A stretch of DNA of 43,048 bases from a virus, in the IMG/VR virus record IMGVR_UViG_3300042893_000793, positions 1-43,048 of that record. One strand, 5' to 3'. Both the position numbers and the translations under genes were made by a program. The notes under the pieces were generated by a model. That model ran no database searches and was not told the origin of the DNA. It was given only the letters and a program-made list of their open reading frames with translations. Position 1 is the stretch's first letter. Each line of letters begins with the position of its first letter. Positions 8,579 to 23,500 of this stretch are shown here, one piece after another.

Positions 8579-11500
8579 TGGCACGAGTACGCAGCGTAGA
8601 TTTTCTTCCTGAAATTTTTCAGACCGATGCCAACAAGCAGTTCTTGGCAGCTACTCTTGATCAGTTGATTCAAGAGCCAAAATTTAAAAAGACTCAAGGC
8701 TACATTGGCCGCACAGTAGGTCCTGGTGTAAACCCCAATGACAAATATGTGATTGAGCCTGACAAAACTCGCGCTGACTATCAGCTTGAGCCAGGTGTAA
8801 TCAGTGTAGACCCTACAGATAACAGCAAGATTGTTGATGCTATTACCTATCCTGGTATAACTGATTCTTTGGTATATCAAGGCAGTCCGTCAACACAACC
8901 CAGCCGATTATACACCAGTGACTATTACAGTCTTGATCCGTTTATCAACTTTGATACATTTGTAAACTTTAGCCAATACTATTGGGTTCCAGACGGTCCC
9001 GATGTGGTCACTGTGCAATCACCAGGTGTGGCGCTGAGTCAAAATTTCTCTGTGAATAGAGAAAACGGAGTTTACACTTTTTCAGGTGTGACTGGAAATA
9101 ATCCCACAATAAATTTAGTACGTGGTGGTAACTACACATTCCAAGTAGCACAAAACAACAAAGAAACTGTTAACTACAAAGTCACACGTACCAATGTTAC
9201 CAGTTTCAACATTGACAACGAACCCAACGCACCTATTGTTTTAACTCGGGGCAACACATACACATTTAACTTGTTTGTGCAAGGTGATTTTCCGTTCTGG
9301 ATCAAAACTGCTGCCACTACAGGCACAGGCGATGCCTACAACACAGGCGTGACACGCAATGGATCAACAGTTGGTACTGTGACATTTGTTGTGCCGCAAG
9401 ATGCACCTGACACACTGTATTATTCTTGTCAAACTCAAAGTCTCATGCGTGGAACCATCAGCATCATTGATGCTGAACCTGGTGACGGTCCAGGATTTTG
9501 GATTCAAACTGCGCCAGGAGTCAACGGATTAGATCCCATAACTCCAAACATAACTTCTAGATCCATTTACGGTGTTACTGACAACGGCATTGATCTTGGC
9601 ACAATCAATTTTAATGTGCCACAAAAAACAGCACAAGATTTTTTCTACTATCTTACCAGCATTGGTGCAGTTGATCTTGTTACTGATTTGTTTTTTGAAA
9701 ATATTGATGGTGCCAGACTAGATCAATTCATAGCCACCTATGGCGGCATTGATGGAATCACTGACCTCAACACACGAACTTTGGTATTTGCTAATAGTGC
9801 AGGCGATCCTGCTACTAATTATTACAGCGTATGGCGCATTAGTTATGTTACAGTTGGCGCCTACACCTATCTATCGCTAGGCAGTATTCTAAACATAGAC
9901 AATTTAGAAAAATGGACCATACGATACGGTACTGAATATTCCAGCACACAATGGTATAAAAATCAAGCAGGGTATATTGTTGAAATGCCAGTGCTTACAG
10001 CCAAGCTGGACACTTTGTATTACCAAGATGGCACTGATCCAGAAATATTTGGGATAATCAGACTGATTGAACAAGACAACAGCGGCACAATTTATATTGA
10101 AGATATTTTAGGCAAAACCAATTATACCAGTCCAGATGGAATTACATTTACTAACGGACTAAAAGTTCAATTTTTAGGCAGTGTATCACCTTCTAGTTAT
10201 GCTACTGGGTCAAATGCATTTATTTGCACAAACACCGCAGCGGGTATTAATCTTATTACCACTGAGTCTACACTAGGAATGGCAGTAGGCCAAGAGATTA
10301 TTTTTTCTAGCACAGCATTTGGTGGAGTTAGCACTGGTGTTACTTACTACGTGCAAACAGTGTTTAGTAGCAGCCAGTTCAAAGTGAGTGCAACTAAAAA
10401 CGGTCCAGCAGTAACATTGACTTCTGCCAATGGCAGTATGGTTGCTACTACCAGCCAGAATCCACAATACTATGTGAGTGGAGTGGGCACAGCAATTGAA
10501 CTATTGCCTGTGACAAATTACATTACTCCTGAAGAGTATGCGGCTGCTGATGATATTGATTATCTCACAATCAATAGAGATAGCCCAGATCTAAATGCGT
10601 GGAGTCGTAGTAATCGTTGGTTCCATATTGATGTGCTTAACGCCACTGGTGCGTACAACGACACCCCGGTTGTGATAGACAATGACAAAAAAGGCAAGCG
10701 GCCAATCATACAGTTCCGCGGCGGTATTAGATTGTACAACATGGGTACAGATGCCAAGCAACCAGTGAATGTGATTGACTTTACTGAAACTGATGCTTTT
10801 AGTAATATTGAAGGCAGCACTGGATATTCAGTAAACGATTATACATTTGTCAATGGCAGTCGTGTGATTTTTGCAGCTGACGAAGATCCAAATGTGCGCA
10901 GCAAAATTTATGTTGTAAATTTTGTCACTCCAGATACTGTGACACCACTAATTGATCAACCAATTATAAATTTAGTAGAAGCAACAGACGGAGAAATATC
11001 AGTCGATCAAACTACCACATGTATCAGTGGATCACAGGTTGGTATTACCTATTGGTATGATGGTGTGGAGTGGTTAGAGGCGCAACAAAAAACTTCAGTG
11101 CAACAAGCACCACTGTTTGATATATTTGATGCCGATGGCATAAGTTTGGCCAATACAGTTACATATCCTAGTTCAACATTCACAGGCACAAAGTTGTTTA
11201 GTTATGCTACTGGATCAGGCATCACAGATCCAATATTACAACTCACACTCAAATATCTTTCATTGACCAACGTTGGTGATATTGTGTTTGATAACAATTT
11301 GTATTCAGACTCATTTGTGTATGTGCGTGATAATGTCAGCACCACAGCGCCAATCAGTTCTGGATTTGTCTATGAATATGCATCAAGAACTGTGTATGAT
11401 AGACTGATTGGCTGGCAAACTGCTGCGGTTCCAACGCTAATGCGCCAGCAGTTTAAATTTGTCTACAATTTACAACCATTGCAATTGGATGTAGCAGTTC

Positions 11501-14500
11501 AAACAAACGTTGTGACCACAGTACCTAGTGTAAAAGTGTTTGTGGGATCAATATTTCAGGATCCAGGCACATACACAATAAGCACTACTACCAATACCAC
11601 AACTATCACATTTAGTACTGTGCATGTGGTAGGAGATGTGATTGAAGTCGAAGTGCTCAGTGATCAGATCAGTCAGGTGGCTTTTTATCAGGTTCCATTG
11701 AATCTCAATAACAATCCATTGAATGCCAACAGCCCGAGTTTTACATTGGGCACCTTGCGCACTCACTATAACAGTATCTGTCAAAATTTAACCACATTTA
11801 GTGGCTCAATCAATGGTGCCAATAACACTAGAGATCTTGGCAATATTATACCTTATGGTCAAATAATTTTACAACAAAGCGCACCACTCACACTGGCTGG
11901 ATATTTTATGAGATCTCAGCAGTACAATATTTTTGGTGCGCTAGAATACAACAGCAGAGAATATCAAAAGTACAAAAATCAACTGTTAGAAGCAGTGACC
12001 AGACAGACCATACAGTATGAAACTGCGGCGCAAGTGCTTGATACTGTGATTGCTGAAATTACGTTGGGTCGCACCTCAAGCAATCCATTCTACTGGAGCG
12101 ACATGCTGCCAGCCAGCGCAGTGTTTACAACTACAACTTACGCAGTTAGTTACATCACTACGCAGGTGTTTGACACTGTGCAGTCGTACAATTACACATC
12201 TGCCAATTACCTTGGTATGAATGTGTATGTGAATGACGAAATTTTAACTAGAGATTTAGAATATACCGTAGCCACAGATGGTCCACGAATTGAGATTTTA
12301 ATTACTTTAGCCATTGGAGATGTTGTTACTGTTCAAGAATACAGCGCCACTTATGGTACCTATGTTCCTAACACTCCTAGCAAAATGGGACTGTATCCTG
12401 CCTGGCGTCCAGCCGTTATCCCAGTCAAAACCAGTGCAGGCGAACAACTGGTTATACTAGGCCACGACGGTAGTCAAACTCCTATCTTTGGCGACATCCG
12501 TGACGAAGTATTGTTGGAATTTGAAACTAGAATTTATAACAACATCAAACTAGATGGCAATCCTGTACCTCTTGATGTTGCAGATGTAATACCTGGACAG
12601 TTTAGGGATACTGGGTACAGCTATAGTGAAATCAACACCATACTAGAAACAAACTTGTTGACCTATGTGGGCTGGAACAAGCTGGATTACACTCTACAAA
12701 ATTACAATGCTGGTAATCCGTTTACCTACAATTACAGTTCTTCGACCAACAAACTCAACGGCGATACATTGTTAGGCGCCTGGCGCGGTATCAATCGTTT
12801 TTTCTACGACACTCAGCAGCCTGAATTGACTCCTTGGGAAATGCTTGGTTTTACTGTTCAACCAGATTGGTGGGAAATCACTTATGGTCCTGCACCGTAC
12901 ACATCTGACAACATGAACTTGTGGGACGACCTGGAACTGGGCCTTGTGAGAGATCCAGTAGGAGCTTACACCCTACCCGCTTATGCTAGACCCGGATTGA
13001 CTTCTGTTCTACCAACTGGCACAGCCGGTGAGTTGTTAGCACCATTGGAGTCAGTGGTAGCTGGCTACAACACACAGTCATTCCAAAAGAGTTGGGCTCC
13101 TGGAGATGGCGGCCCTGTTGAAGCATCATGGTGGAACTCAAGTGATTATCCATTTGCAGCCATGCGACTGCTGGCACTCACTCGTCCAGCAAAATTCTTT
13201 GCACTATTTGCTGATAGAGACTTATACAAATACAGCACAGAATTTGATCAATATCTCTACAATGAACGATACAGATTAGATGCCAATGGAGTGCAAGTAT
13301 ATGGCGATGGCACCAGCAAAGCCAGTTACATCAACTGGATTGTGGATTACAATCGCATCACAGGCACCGACAGCACTGTGGCATTAGAAAAAGACCTACA
13401 AAATTTAGATGTTCGACTGTGTTACAGAATGGCGTCATTCTCAGACAAACAGTATTTGAAATTGTACACTGAAAAGTCCAGTCCAAAATCAACCAATGAC
13501 AGTTTGCAAATTCCTCCAGAAAGTTATCAACTGCTGGTGTATAAAAATCAACCATTTGACAGATTGATCTACAGTTCAGTCGTGATTCAAGTTGTAGATG
13601 GCGGCTGGGCAGTTTTTGGCTACAGCACTGCAAGACCATTTTTTAACACATTGACCAGTATCCCAGTTGGGCAATTCCAAACATACAGTGTGGCCAGTAA
13701 AACTATCAAAGCACCTGCCAATTACACAACCAACATCACTCAAATTCCTTACGGATTTGTGTTTACAACTGAATCAGCTGTGGCCAATTTCTTGTTGAGT
13801 TATGGAAAGTTTTTAGAATCACAAGGATTTGAATTTACCAATCAAATCAATGGCTATTTGATGACTTGGTCACAAATGGTATACGAATATATGTATTGGA
13901 GTCAACAAGGTTGGGGCACCGGCAGTTTGATCAACTTGAATCCATTGGCCACAGGACTTTCAGTTTTTAAAGAACAAGCAGTGGTAGATACTATTACATC
14001 ACAAACTGCAGAACATGTTATCTTGGATCAGAATCGTAAAGATTTTCCTGTGCGCGATCTTAACATTGTGCGAGTTGACAATAACTTTACCATTCAGCCA
14101 TTGAACAATCAAAGCCTGAGTTTTATTGACATGCGTTACACCAGCTTTGAAAGCATGATTGTGCTGGATAACGCCAGTTTGTTTGGAGATTTAATTTTTG
14201 AACCCGTAACAGGTGCTAGACAAAGCAGACTGTATCTATCTGGCACCACTACTACAGAATGGGATGGTAGTGTAAACGCCCAAGGATTTATTCTAAATCA
14301 AAATAACATTCCTGCATGGACTGGATTAAAAACTTATGCCAAAGGTGAAATAGTAACATACAAGGGCGCATACTGGAGTGCAGCCACAATTGTTCAACCC
14401 AGCGCCAAGTTCAATTACAATGATTGGAATCAAAGTGATTACACATTTATTGAAGAGGGATTGTTGGCCAACCTTGCAAACAAAGCTGACCAACTCAGCA

Positions 14501-17500
14501 ACAGCTATGACATCAACTCGGCTAACTTAATTGCTGACAATGACTTGTTGAGTTATGGATTGATTGGTTTTAGACCAAGACAATACATGGCAGCACTGAA
14601 CCTTGATGACGTCAGTCAACTTAACATCTACAGAGAATTCCTTGGAACCAAAGGAACTAAAAATAGCACTGACTTGTTTGGTCAAGCCAAATTTAATAAA
14701 GAAGTTGCTGATTACAAAGTTTACGAAAACTGGGCAATACAACGCGGAGTGTACGGTGCCAATGCCAACCGCAGTTTCTTTGACTTACGTTTGAATCGTG
14801 CATTGTTATCCAGCAATCCTAGCTTGGTGCAAGTTGTGGTACCAAACGAAGCAAGCACCGCTGATCAACAAATTTTTCTTAGCGATGTATGGAAAAACAG
14901 TTTTCCGTTGACCACTACTGCATTGTTGCCAACCACTACCACATTGCCAACAGATATAGCTTTGCCTAATGCTGGTTATGTCAACATCGATGACGCTGAT
15001 ATCACAGTGTTTGACTTAGATGATCCTACAAATCTCAATGCCAATATAGATTCTATCATAGTTGGCACAAGCATTTGGGTGGCTAAAGTAAACAGCTATG
15101 ATTGGAACATTTATCGTGCTGAATCTGTGCCAGGCACTATTCAGCACGTTTGCGATAATTTGAACGGAACCAGCAGAGTTATATTCAGTGGACAACATGG
15201 ATTGAGCACTGGCGATCGACTGATCATAAGATTTTTTGACACCGAAGTCAATGGTGTTTACACAGTGTTGAGTGTTCCAAATTTAACCACAGTAAACATT
15301 GCATTAGATCTTGCAGGTGATCGCACAGTGGTCAACGGCACAGGCATTGGATTTACACTAAAAACCATGCGTGTGGATCAGGCCAGTGATATATTAGATT
15401 TACCTTATGCTCAGCAAATTTTACCTGGGGCAAAAGTTTGGGTAGATGATAACGGGCAAGGCTTGTGGGAAGTATTAGAAAAACAAAATCCATTCACTGA
15501 TCGAACAGTACTGGCTCCTGTATTATTAGATGCCACAGAACAATACGGAGCATCTGTAGCACAAGCCACAAATCGAGCAGCATTGTTTGTTGGTAGTCCA
15601 CGTTATGGATTTGGGACAGGTACTGCGACAGGCGGCATCTATCTGTATGTTAAAAATTACAGCGATCAGTACGTGCCAATCAGTCCTATTAGCAATCAAG
15701 ACACTGTGCTCACATTAAACACCACAGGGCTACGTGGATATGGCAATGCAGTAGATGCTGGCAATCAAACATGGGCCATAGGCGGCGCAAGTGCCAGTTT
15801 AGGTCCAGCTCCGGCTGGATCACCAGCCAACAACGGATACGCTGTGGTGTTGTGGCGCGATCCTGCTGCTGGTATAGTTAACAGCAGTCCTTGGATACAA
15901 TCACAGTTGTTGACCTTACCAGGCACAACTACTACCACAACACCGGGTGCTGGAGAATTTGGCTACAGCGTGGCCATGAGTCTTGACGAACGGTGGTTGT
16001 ATGTGGGTGCTCCTGGGTTAAACACAGTGTATGCATATGGCCAAGTACAATGGCAAAATCAATTTTTGCAATACAAAGCCAATGGAACCAGCAATACTGC
16101 TGACATCAGCAATAACATACAAATTAACAATGCCAACCAGATTGTTGTAACCAAAAACAATGCAGTGCTGGTACTCTCAACAGATTACACAGTTGATGCT
16201 GGATTTACCACAGTAACATTTACATCAACTCCGGCAGCCGATGACATTATCAATATTTCGCGACTGTATTTCAAAGCATTTACCGCCAGTGGTGCCACAT
16301 ATTCGTTGTCGCCATACTTGTTTACGTTAACTGACATTTACTCATTCTCGGTCACAGTTGATGGGGTGTTACAACGTCCAAATATTGACTACACTTACTC
16401 TGCCGGTACTTTGACATTTTATAATATTCCCAGTGGTGGCGCAGCAATTGGAGTAACATCTCAATACTATTATGAGCTTGCTGGAACACTTACACCAACT
16501 GTGGCAGTTGCTGCTGGTGCAAGATTTGGTGCCAGCGTTCAGTGCAGTACTGATGGTCGACAAGTTATAATTGGATGCTCTAGTGCCACAGTTGATGGCT
16601 TGCTTGAAGCAGGTTCAGTATATGTGTTTGATAGAAACGTACAAAAATTCATTCGCCAAGATGACAGCTCTAACACTTATACTGTGTTAGGAACAGTGTC
16701 AGCTCCGGTTAGTGTGTTAGTCAACAATGCATTCTTAACCAATCAAACAGACAGTATTGTTGGCGCCGACGACACATTCTCGGTGTCGGGCAATAACATT
16801 ACCATTAACAAAGATTTGTTTGTGGGAGATGTAATTGAAATTGAAATCAATCAGTTTGTTCAACAGCAATTGATCACAGAAAATGTTGTGGCTGAATACA
16901 CAAACTATGGTCAAAGTTTAGACTTATGCCCATACAACTGTAGTTTGTATGTGGGTGCTCCACAAGATTCCAGCGTGGTTTGGAAAGGTGGCGTAGTTGA
17001 ACGCAGTGTAAATCAATCACGAAGTTATGGCACAATTACTTCTACTATTGCCAACCCTAGTTTGACTGCTGGCCAAACTTTGCGAGTAAACAACATGGAC
17101 ATTGCTGTACCAGCCAGTCCAAACAACAATATAGCAGGTCTTGCTGCTGCCATCAATGGTGGCGAAGCAGGTACCAATACAGGTGCTCCTAATGCTACAG
17201 CAGTAGTTTCTACAGATGGCTATTTGACTATTTTTGTAACCAACACTGATGCTGCGCTTGAAGGTAACAAATTGCAAGTGGCACCTGGGTCTGTTGGTAC
17301 AGTATTTTCTGCACTTGGGTTTAAAACTTTTGTCTATACACAAACTATTGAAAGCCCACGGCCAGTAGAGTTTGGTCAATTTGGTTACTCAGTGGCCATA
17401 AACGATACTGCATTAAATCTAGTGGTTGGATCACCCAAAGGCAGTTTGTATTTGCCAATGGTGTTTGATTACAACACCACAACACAAGAAGCAGGCACCA

Positions 17501-20500
17501 CATTTGATGGCAACTCTACCACATTCTTTAGCCCTGTTGTACAATCTGGCGTGGTCTACACATATGACTATTTGCCTAGCAACAGTCTCAGTGTAGCCAA
17601 CCCAGGCAAGTTTATATTTGGTCAACAAGTGGAAACTGATTCAGTGACTTATTTGGACCAATTTGGTTATGCAGTGAGTTATAACTCTGGAGTGCTGGTT
17701 GCAACAGCGCCAGGTGAAGATTTTGAAGATAGCACATTCAGCGAATACGGTGCTGCCTACTTGTTTGAAAATCCCACAAGACGTCTTGCATGGGAACCAA
17801 TTGCCATTCAGCAGCCAGTGGTTGATATCAAGTTATTAACCAGTGTGTACATGTATGACAGAATCTCTTCTGCCAAGAGTCAATTCTTTGACTTCTTTGA
17901 CCCACTGCAAGGAAAAGTATTAGGTGCTGCTCAAGAAAATATTGATTTTATCAGTGCTGTTGATCCTGCATCTTATAATGTTGGTCCAATTAACAACCGC
18001 GGCAACACCTGGAATGTCACAAATCTTGGTGAAGTTTGGTGGGATATCAGTACTGTGAGATTTATTAACCCTAACCAAGACAATCCAACTTACGCCAGTC
18101 GTCGATGGGGGCAAGTGTTCCCAGGTAGCAGTGTTGATGTGTATCAATGGATTTCTAGTACAGTACCACCTGCAAATTACACTGGAGTTGGTGTTCCATA
18201 CAGCACTACCAGCTATGTGGTAAGCACTCGGTTGAATCAATCTGGAACATTTGTAACTGAATATTACTTTTGGGTACGTGGCATAACTGAAACTGCATCA
18301 CAGTCGGGTAAAACTCTTAGTGTGGCCACAGTGGCATCTTACATTCAAGAGCCCAAAGCCAGTGGTATTAGTTATATTGCACCAATCAATTCTAGTACCA
18401 TTGCAATATACAATGGCCTTGATTACATTGTAGCGTTTGACACTATTCTCAGTATTGAGTTTGATCAAACATTAACTGATGCAAATGTGCATACCGAGTA
18501 TGAGTTGATTGCGCAAGGTGAAGAAGATGCATTCTTAACTGATAACTTGTATCGCAAACTACAAGACAGTTTTTGTGGAGTAGACACAGCTGGTAACAAA
18601 GTACCTGATCCAAATTTAAATTATGCTCAACAATATGGTGTGCAATTCCGTCCGCGTCAAAGTATGTTTGTGGATCGCTTCTTGGCACTAAAAAATTATA
18701 TCCAACGTGCAAACGATGTGTTTTCTTTGTATCCTATAACAGAAAGCAGAAGTTTTGTTTTGCTTAATAGTGCAGAGCCAGAACCCACTTTGGCCAGTGG
18801 TGAGTGGGATTTGCGTGTGGCTAACTTGGAAATTTTGGGATTTCAAAATATCTATGCTGTACCATTAGGTTACAAATACCTTGTGGTCACTAACAGTTTG
18901 AATCGTGGCTTATGGACGATCAATGAAGTGCAAGCCACTATTACTGATCCGTCAGTAAGAGAGTTGGTGTTGAGTCGAGTGCAAAATTATGACACACGTC
19001 AATACTGGAGTTATGTAAACTGGTATAAACCAGGATACAATTCTAGTTCAACTGTTGTGGCAGAAGTTCCAAACTATGCCACACTAGCTACTCTTAGTGT
19101 GCCTATTGGATCTAGCGTTAAAGTAACTGCTAATGCACAAGGTAAATTTGAAATTTACCTGCGCACTGACACTGGGTGGGATCGCGTAGCACTTGAGGAT
19201 GGTACTATTGAAATTTCTGCTGAAATTTATAACTATGCCTTGGGCAGATTTGGATTTGATGTTGAAGTGTTTGATGCACAGTACTACGATCAAGAACCAA
19301 TAATTGAAACTCGTAAAATTATTCAAGCCATTAATGAAGAATTGTTTGTTGACGAGCTAAAAATTGAACGTAATAAATCTCTTACGTTGATGTTTAACTT
19401 TATTCTGAGTGAACTGCTGGCACCGGAATGGTTGATCAAAACCAGTTTGATTGATGTACAGCACAAAGTTAGAGATCTAGTACCATATCAAAATTACATT
19501 CGCGACAACCAAGACTTTGTGAGTGAGTACCTTCAAGAAGTCAAGCCGTATCATGTGCAAGTTCGAGCATTCAACTTGACTTATGATGGCGCTGATGACT
19601 ATATGGGTAGTTTGACTGACTTTGATGTTCCAGCCTATTACAACACAGATTTAACCATACCACAATATGTAAGTCCAATTCTATTGCCTTACCAACATGC
19701 TACAGCTCAGGCGTTTAACACGCTTAGTGATACTGCACCTAACAGCACACTCTGGGCAGATTGGCCATACAGTCAATGGTTTGGCAATTATTTGCTACAA
19801 GTAGCATCAATTACTGTAACTGATCAAGGTACAGGATACACTATTGCACCGACCGTGGCAATTGTGCCTGCTGATGGAGACACTGGATCGGGTGCAGAGG
19901 CTGTTGCAGTGCTTAATTCTTTAGGCAATGTAGTATCTATAACAGTAACTAATCCAGGTTCAGGATATCGATCAACTCCAACTGTGGTATTCAGTGGTGG
20001 CAATGGCACAAGCGCCACTGCTTATCCTGTGATGTCTGGCTTGGGAAATGCCACCAATCAGGCAACCGGCAACTCAGAATTTTACAATTTAGTTCGTAAT
20101 TTTAAAACAGTTATCAAATATGACCGGTATCAATATCAAACATCTATATTGACTTGGAGTTCTGACGGCACATATGAAAACGGCACATTGGTTAGATATG
20201 ATAACCGAGTATGGCAAGCTGACAGCACTGATGGCAGTACCGCAGTGGTCGGTCCAGAATTCAATCTTGAAGATTGGATTCTAGTAGATGCAGCCACTCT
20301 CAGTGGTGTAAATCGTACCATGGGCTTTTATGTTCCAGGTGTAAACGAACTTGGCTTAGATTTGCAGTTATTGGTTGATGGCACCAGCTATCCCGGAGTA
20401 CAAGTGTGGGGCGATTATTTCTTGGGCAGTGCGCCGGCAAGTCCTACTTTGGTATGTACCGCTACTGATGCAACAACTAACGAAATTACATGTGTTCAAA

Positions 20501-23500
20501 CAGTGCGATTGTCACTCAATGATCCAATTAGATTTTACGGTACAGTGTTTGGAGGAATTGTAGCAGGCACAGTTTACTATGTCAACAGTATTGTTGATTC
20601 CACACATTTTACAGTTGCTCTGTCTCCAGATGGATTAACAGTTAGTTTGACCACTGCTACTGGTACTATGGTTGCAGATGTGCCAGAACCCTTAGATGCT
20701 ACCTATGCCAGCAGTTTCACTGATCAATATCTTGGCCTGCGCCCAACAGATATCAATGTTGACGGCGGCGAGTTTATTGGTTCTTACGAAGGACATGCTC
20801 CAGAAGAGTTGGTTAACGGATCTGAGTATGACACACTAGATTTCCGTGTGTATACTCGTCCAGGTGCAGACTGGCTTAATCGCGGACATGGATTTTCAAT
20901 TGGATCTTACAATTATGTCTATCAAGATTCTGCATTGAGATGGGATGACCTGGTGCAAAATCCTGTAAACATAGAAGTATCCAATGTTACTACAGATAGT
21001 GATCTCTCACCAGATGTAGACTATGTTGTGGACTGGGAAAATCAAACTATCTCAGCTATCACAGGTGGTGGCATTGCTACAGGTGATGTGATCAATATTG
21101 CTGCTTACGAAATGGGTGGCGGCAATCAATTGTTCCGTGGCAACTATAGCGGGTCAAATGTTAATGATTCTGTTGTGATTCCTGTAAAGGCAGACGAAAT
21201 TTACGAACTGGTATTGTTTGTAAATGGCGAAAATGTGTCAGGGGCTACTTGGACTCCATACGCTAATAGCACACCATGGACTTACGAAAATTCGTATGCA
21301 GCACAAACTGTTGTTGAAGACAATAACTTGTACTACCGAGCGTTACAAGTAGTTCCGCCAGGAATTTTGATAGATGATCCACTGTACTGGGTAGCATTTG
21401 TTCCAGCAACAAAATCTATAGTAACATTTCCATACCCAATAGCCAGTGTAAAATATGCAACCACAGAAGCTTTGCCTGCTCCGTATGGCTATGTGTACAA
21501 CAATGGAGTAAACGGAGTTGGCGCAACCTTAACAAACGCCAACATTTACGATTACTATTCTGTATTGACTATTGACGGTGTTACTCCATCAGTAGGAGAT
21601 CGTATACTTGTTAAAAATGAAGTTGGCGCATATACCAATGATACTACTCAGAGTGCAACATTTAATGGAATATACACTGTTACTAGAGTTGGCAATAGTT
21701 TTGTTTCTTGGATATTGACTAGAGCAACAGATTTTGTAAACCCTCAGGACATTCCTAGTGCAGTCACTTTGGTTACATCAGGATCAACCAATGCCGATAC
21801 AAGATGGGTGTGTGCATCAAATCCATCTATTTCTGTTGGAACCACAGAGATCAATTGGATTCCTTTTATAGGTAGTGCATCACCATATGGTGCAGGAGAT
21901 GGTATTTCTATTACTGCAATGGGCATTGAAGATCCGCAATACAGTTGGAGCACAGCAACCACACAATATCGCACAGTTACACTGTCTGACACGTTGACCA
22001 ACAGCATCAATCTTGAAAATAGCATGCAAGGTACCAATGTAGCCAATCTTGTGGTCACGTTGAATGGCAAACGTTTGCAACCGCCCGAAGGTATTGAATG
22101 GACTGGCGATGGCACCAGTAGCAGTTTTGGACTGCCACAACGCGGCGGCGGCTATCCACAATCTGAAATTAATGCATACACTGACATTCAAGTATGGTTA
22201 GATAATGTATTACAGGTGCAAAACTATGGTTCAGTTGTTGGAGACTATTACGTGACCAACTACGATGGTAGCAATACTCCAGGTCGCCAGGTCATATTTT
22301 TTACACCACCTGCAGATGGGGCACAAATTTTAATATCAGTCAGCACCATTGCACAATATTCAGTGGCCACCGGAACAACAAACAGATTGTTAATTACGCC
22401 ATTGATGAATCAAGGTGATCATCTTGCTATTACCAGTTGGAATGATACATCACAACAAGACATATTGACTTTGGTGTTTGTTGGCCCAGTCACTACAGGA
22501 CTAACACTGGTTGAACCATACGATAGCACTGGATATAGTTTTCCTGATGCATCCCCTGTGAATGATACTCCAGGAAGTTATGATTTCAGCCTTGGTGTAG
22601 CCATTCCAGACAACGACTTTAATCTTGGCCGAGAAGGGTTACTTGCTGATAGACTGTGGGTCACACTTGATGGCAACAGACTGTATGCTGGTGTAGATTA
22701 TGCTGTTCAAGGACAATATTTAATCTTAGGCTCAGGAGTTATTGGATCTGCACAGGTATTGGCAGTAACAGAATTTACTCAAAGTATTGTGCCAGATGCC
22801 ATGGCATTTAGATTGTTCCAAGACATGCGTGGAGTTCAAACTACATTCCGCATTACGGCTTCAACAACTACCACTGTGACGCAAACAGTTTCTGCCACTG
22901 CTGACACAATCTACGTCACTGATGCTGCGGCACTTAGCGAACCCAATTTGAGTGCTGGTATTTTTGGTGTGGCCACAATTAATGGTGAACGTATCTTGTA
23001 TCGTGAACGAAATCTTGCTGCAAATTCAATCAGTGGATTACAACGTGGTACTGCTGGTACTGCCGCAGCCACACACGCTGTGGGTGCTGAAGTGTATGAC
23101 ATGGGCATTGGTAATAGACAACCACAAGAAGATCAAAACTACATTGTGAGTGATACCAGTACAGGTGACGGGTCTACCACAATATTCTATGCGCCAACTA
23201 TTGAATTTGATTTAGGCGACAGCTCTTTTGAGATTGATAGTATTGAAGTGTACGTTGGTGGTAATCGTGCTAGAAATGGCTACTATGCTGGACAGTTTGT
23301 GATTGGGCAAACGTATACAATTGCCAGCATTGGAAACACCAACTGGTATGCTATTGGGTTACCAAGCGATGTTTTCCCAGCGCCCGGTGTAGTGTTTACA
23401 GCCACAGGTGCCGGCACAGGCACAGGTGTAGCAGGCAATAGTTTGGCAAGTAATTATTACAAAGAAAGTGACTATGATCCACTAGCGATACAGTTCCTTA

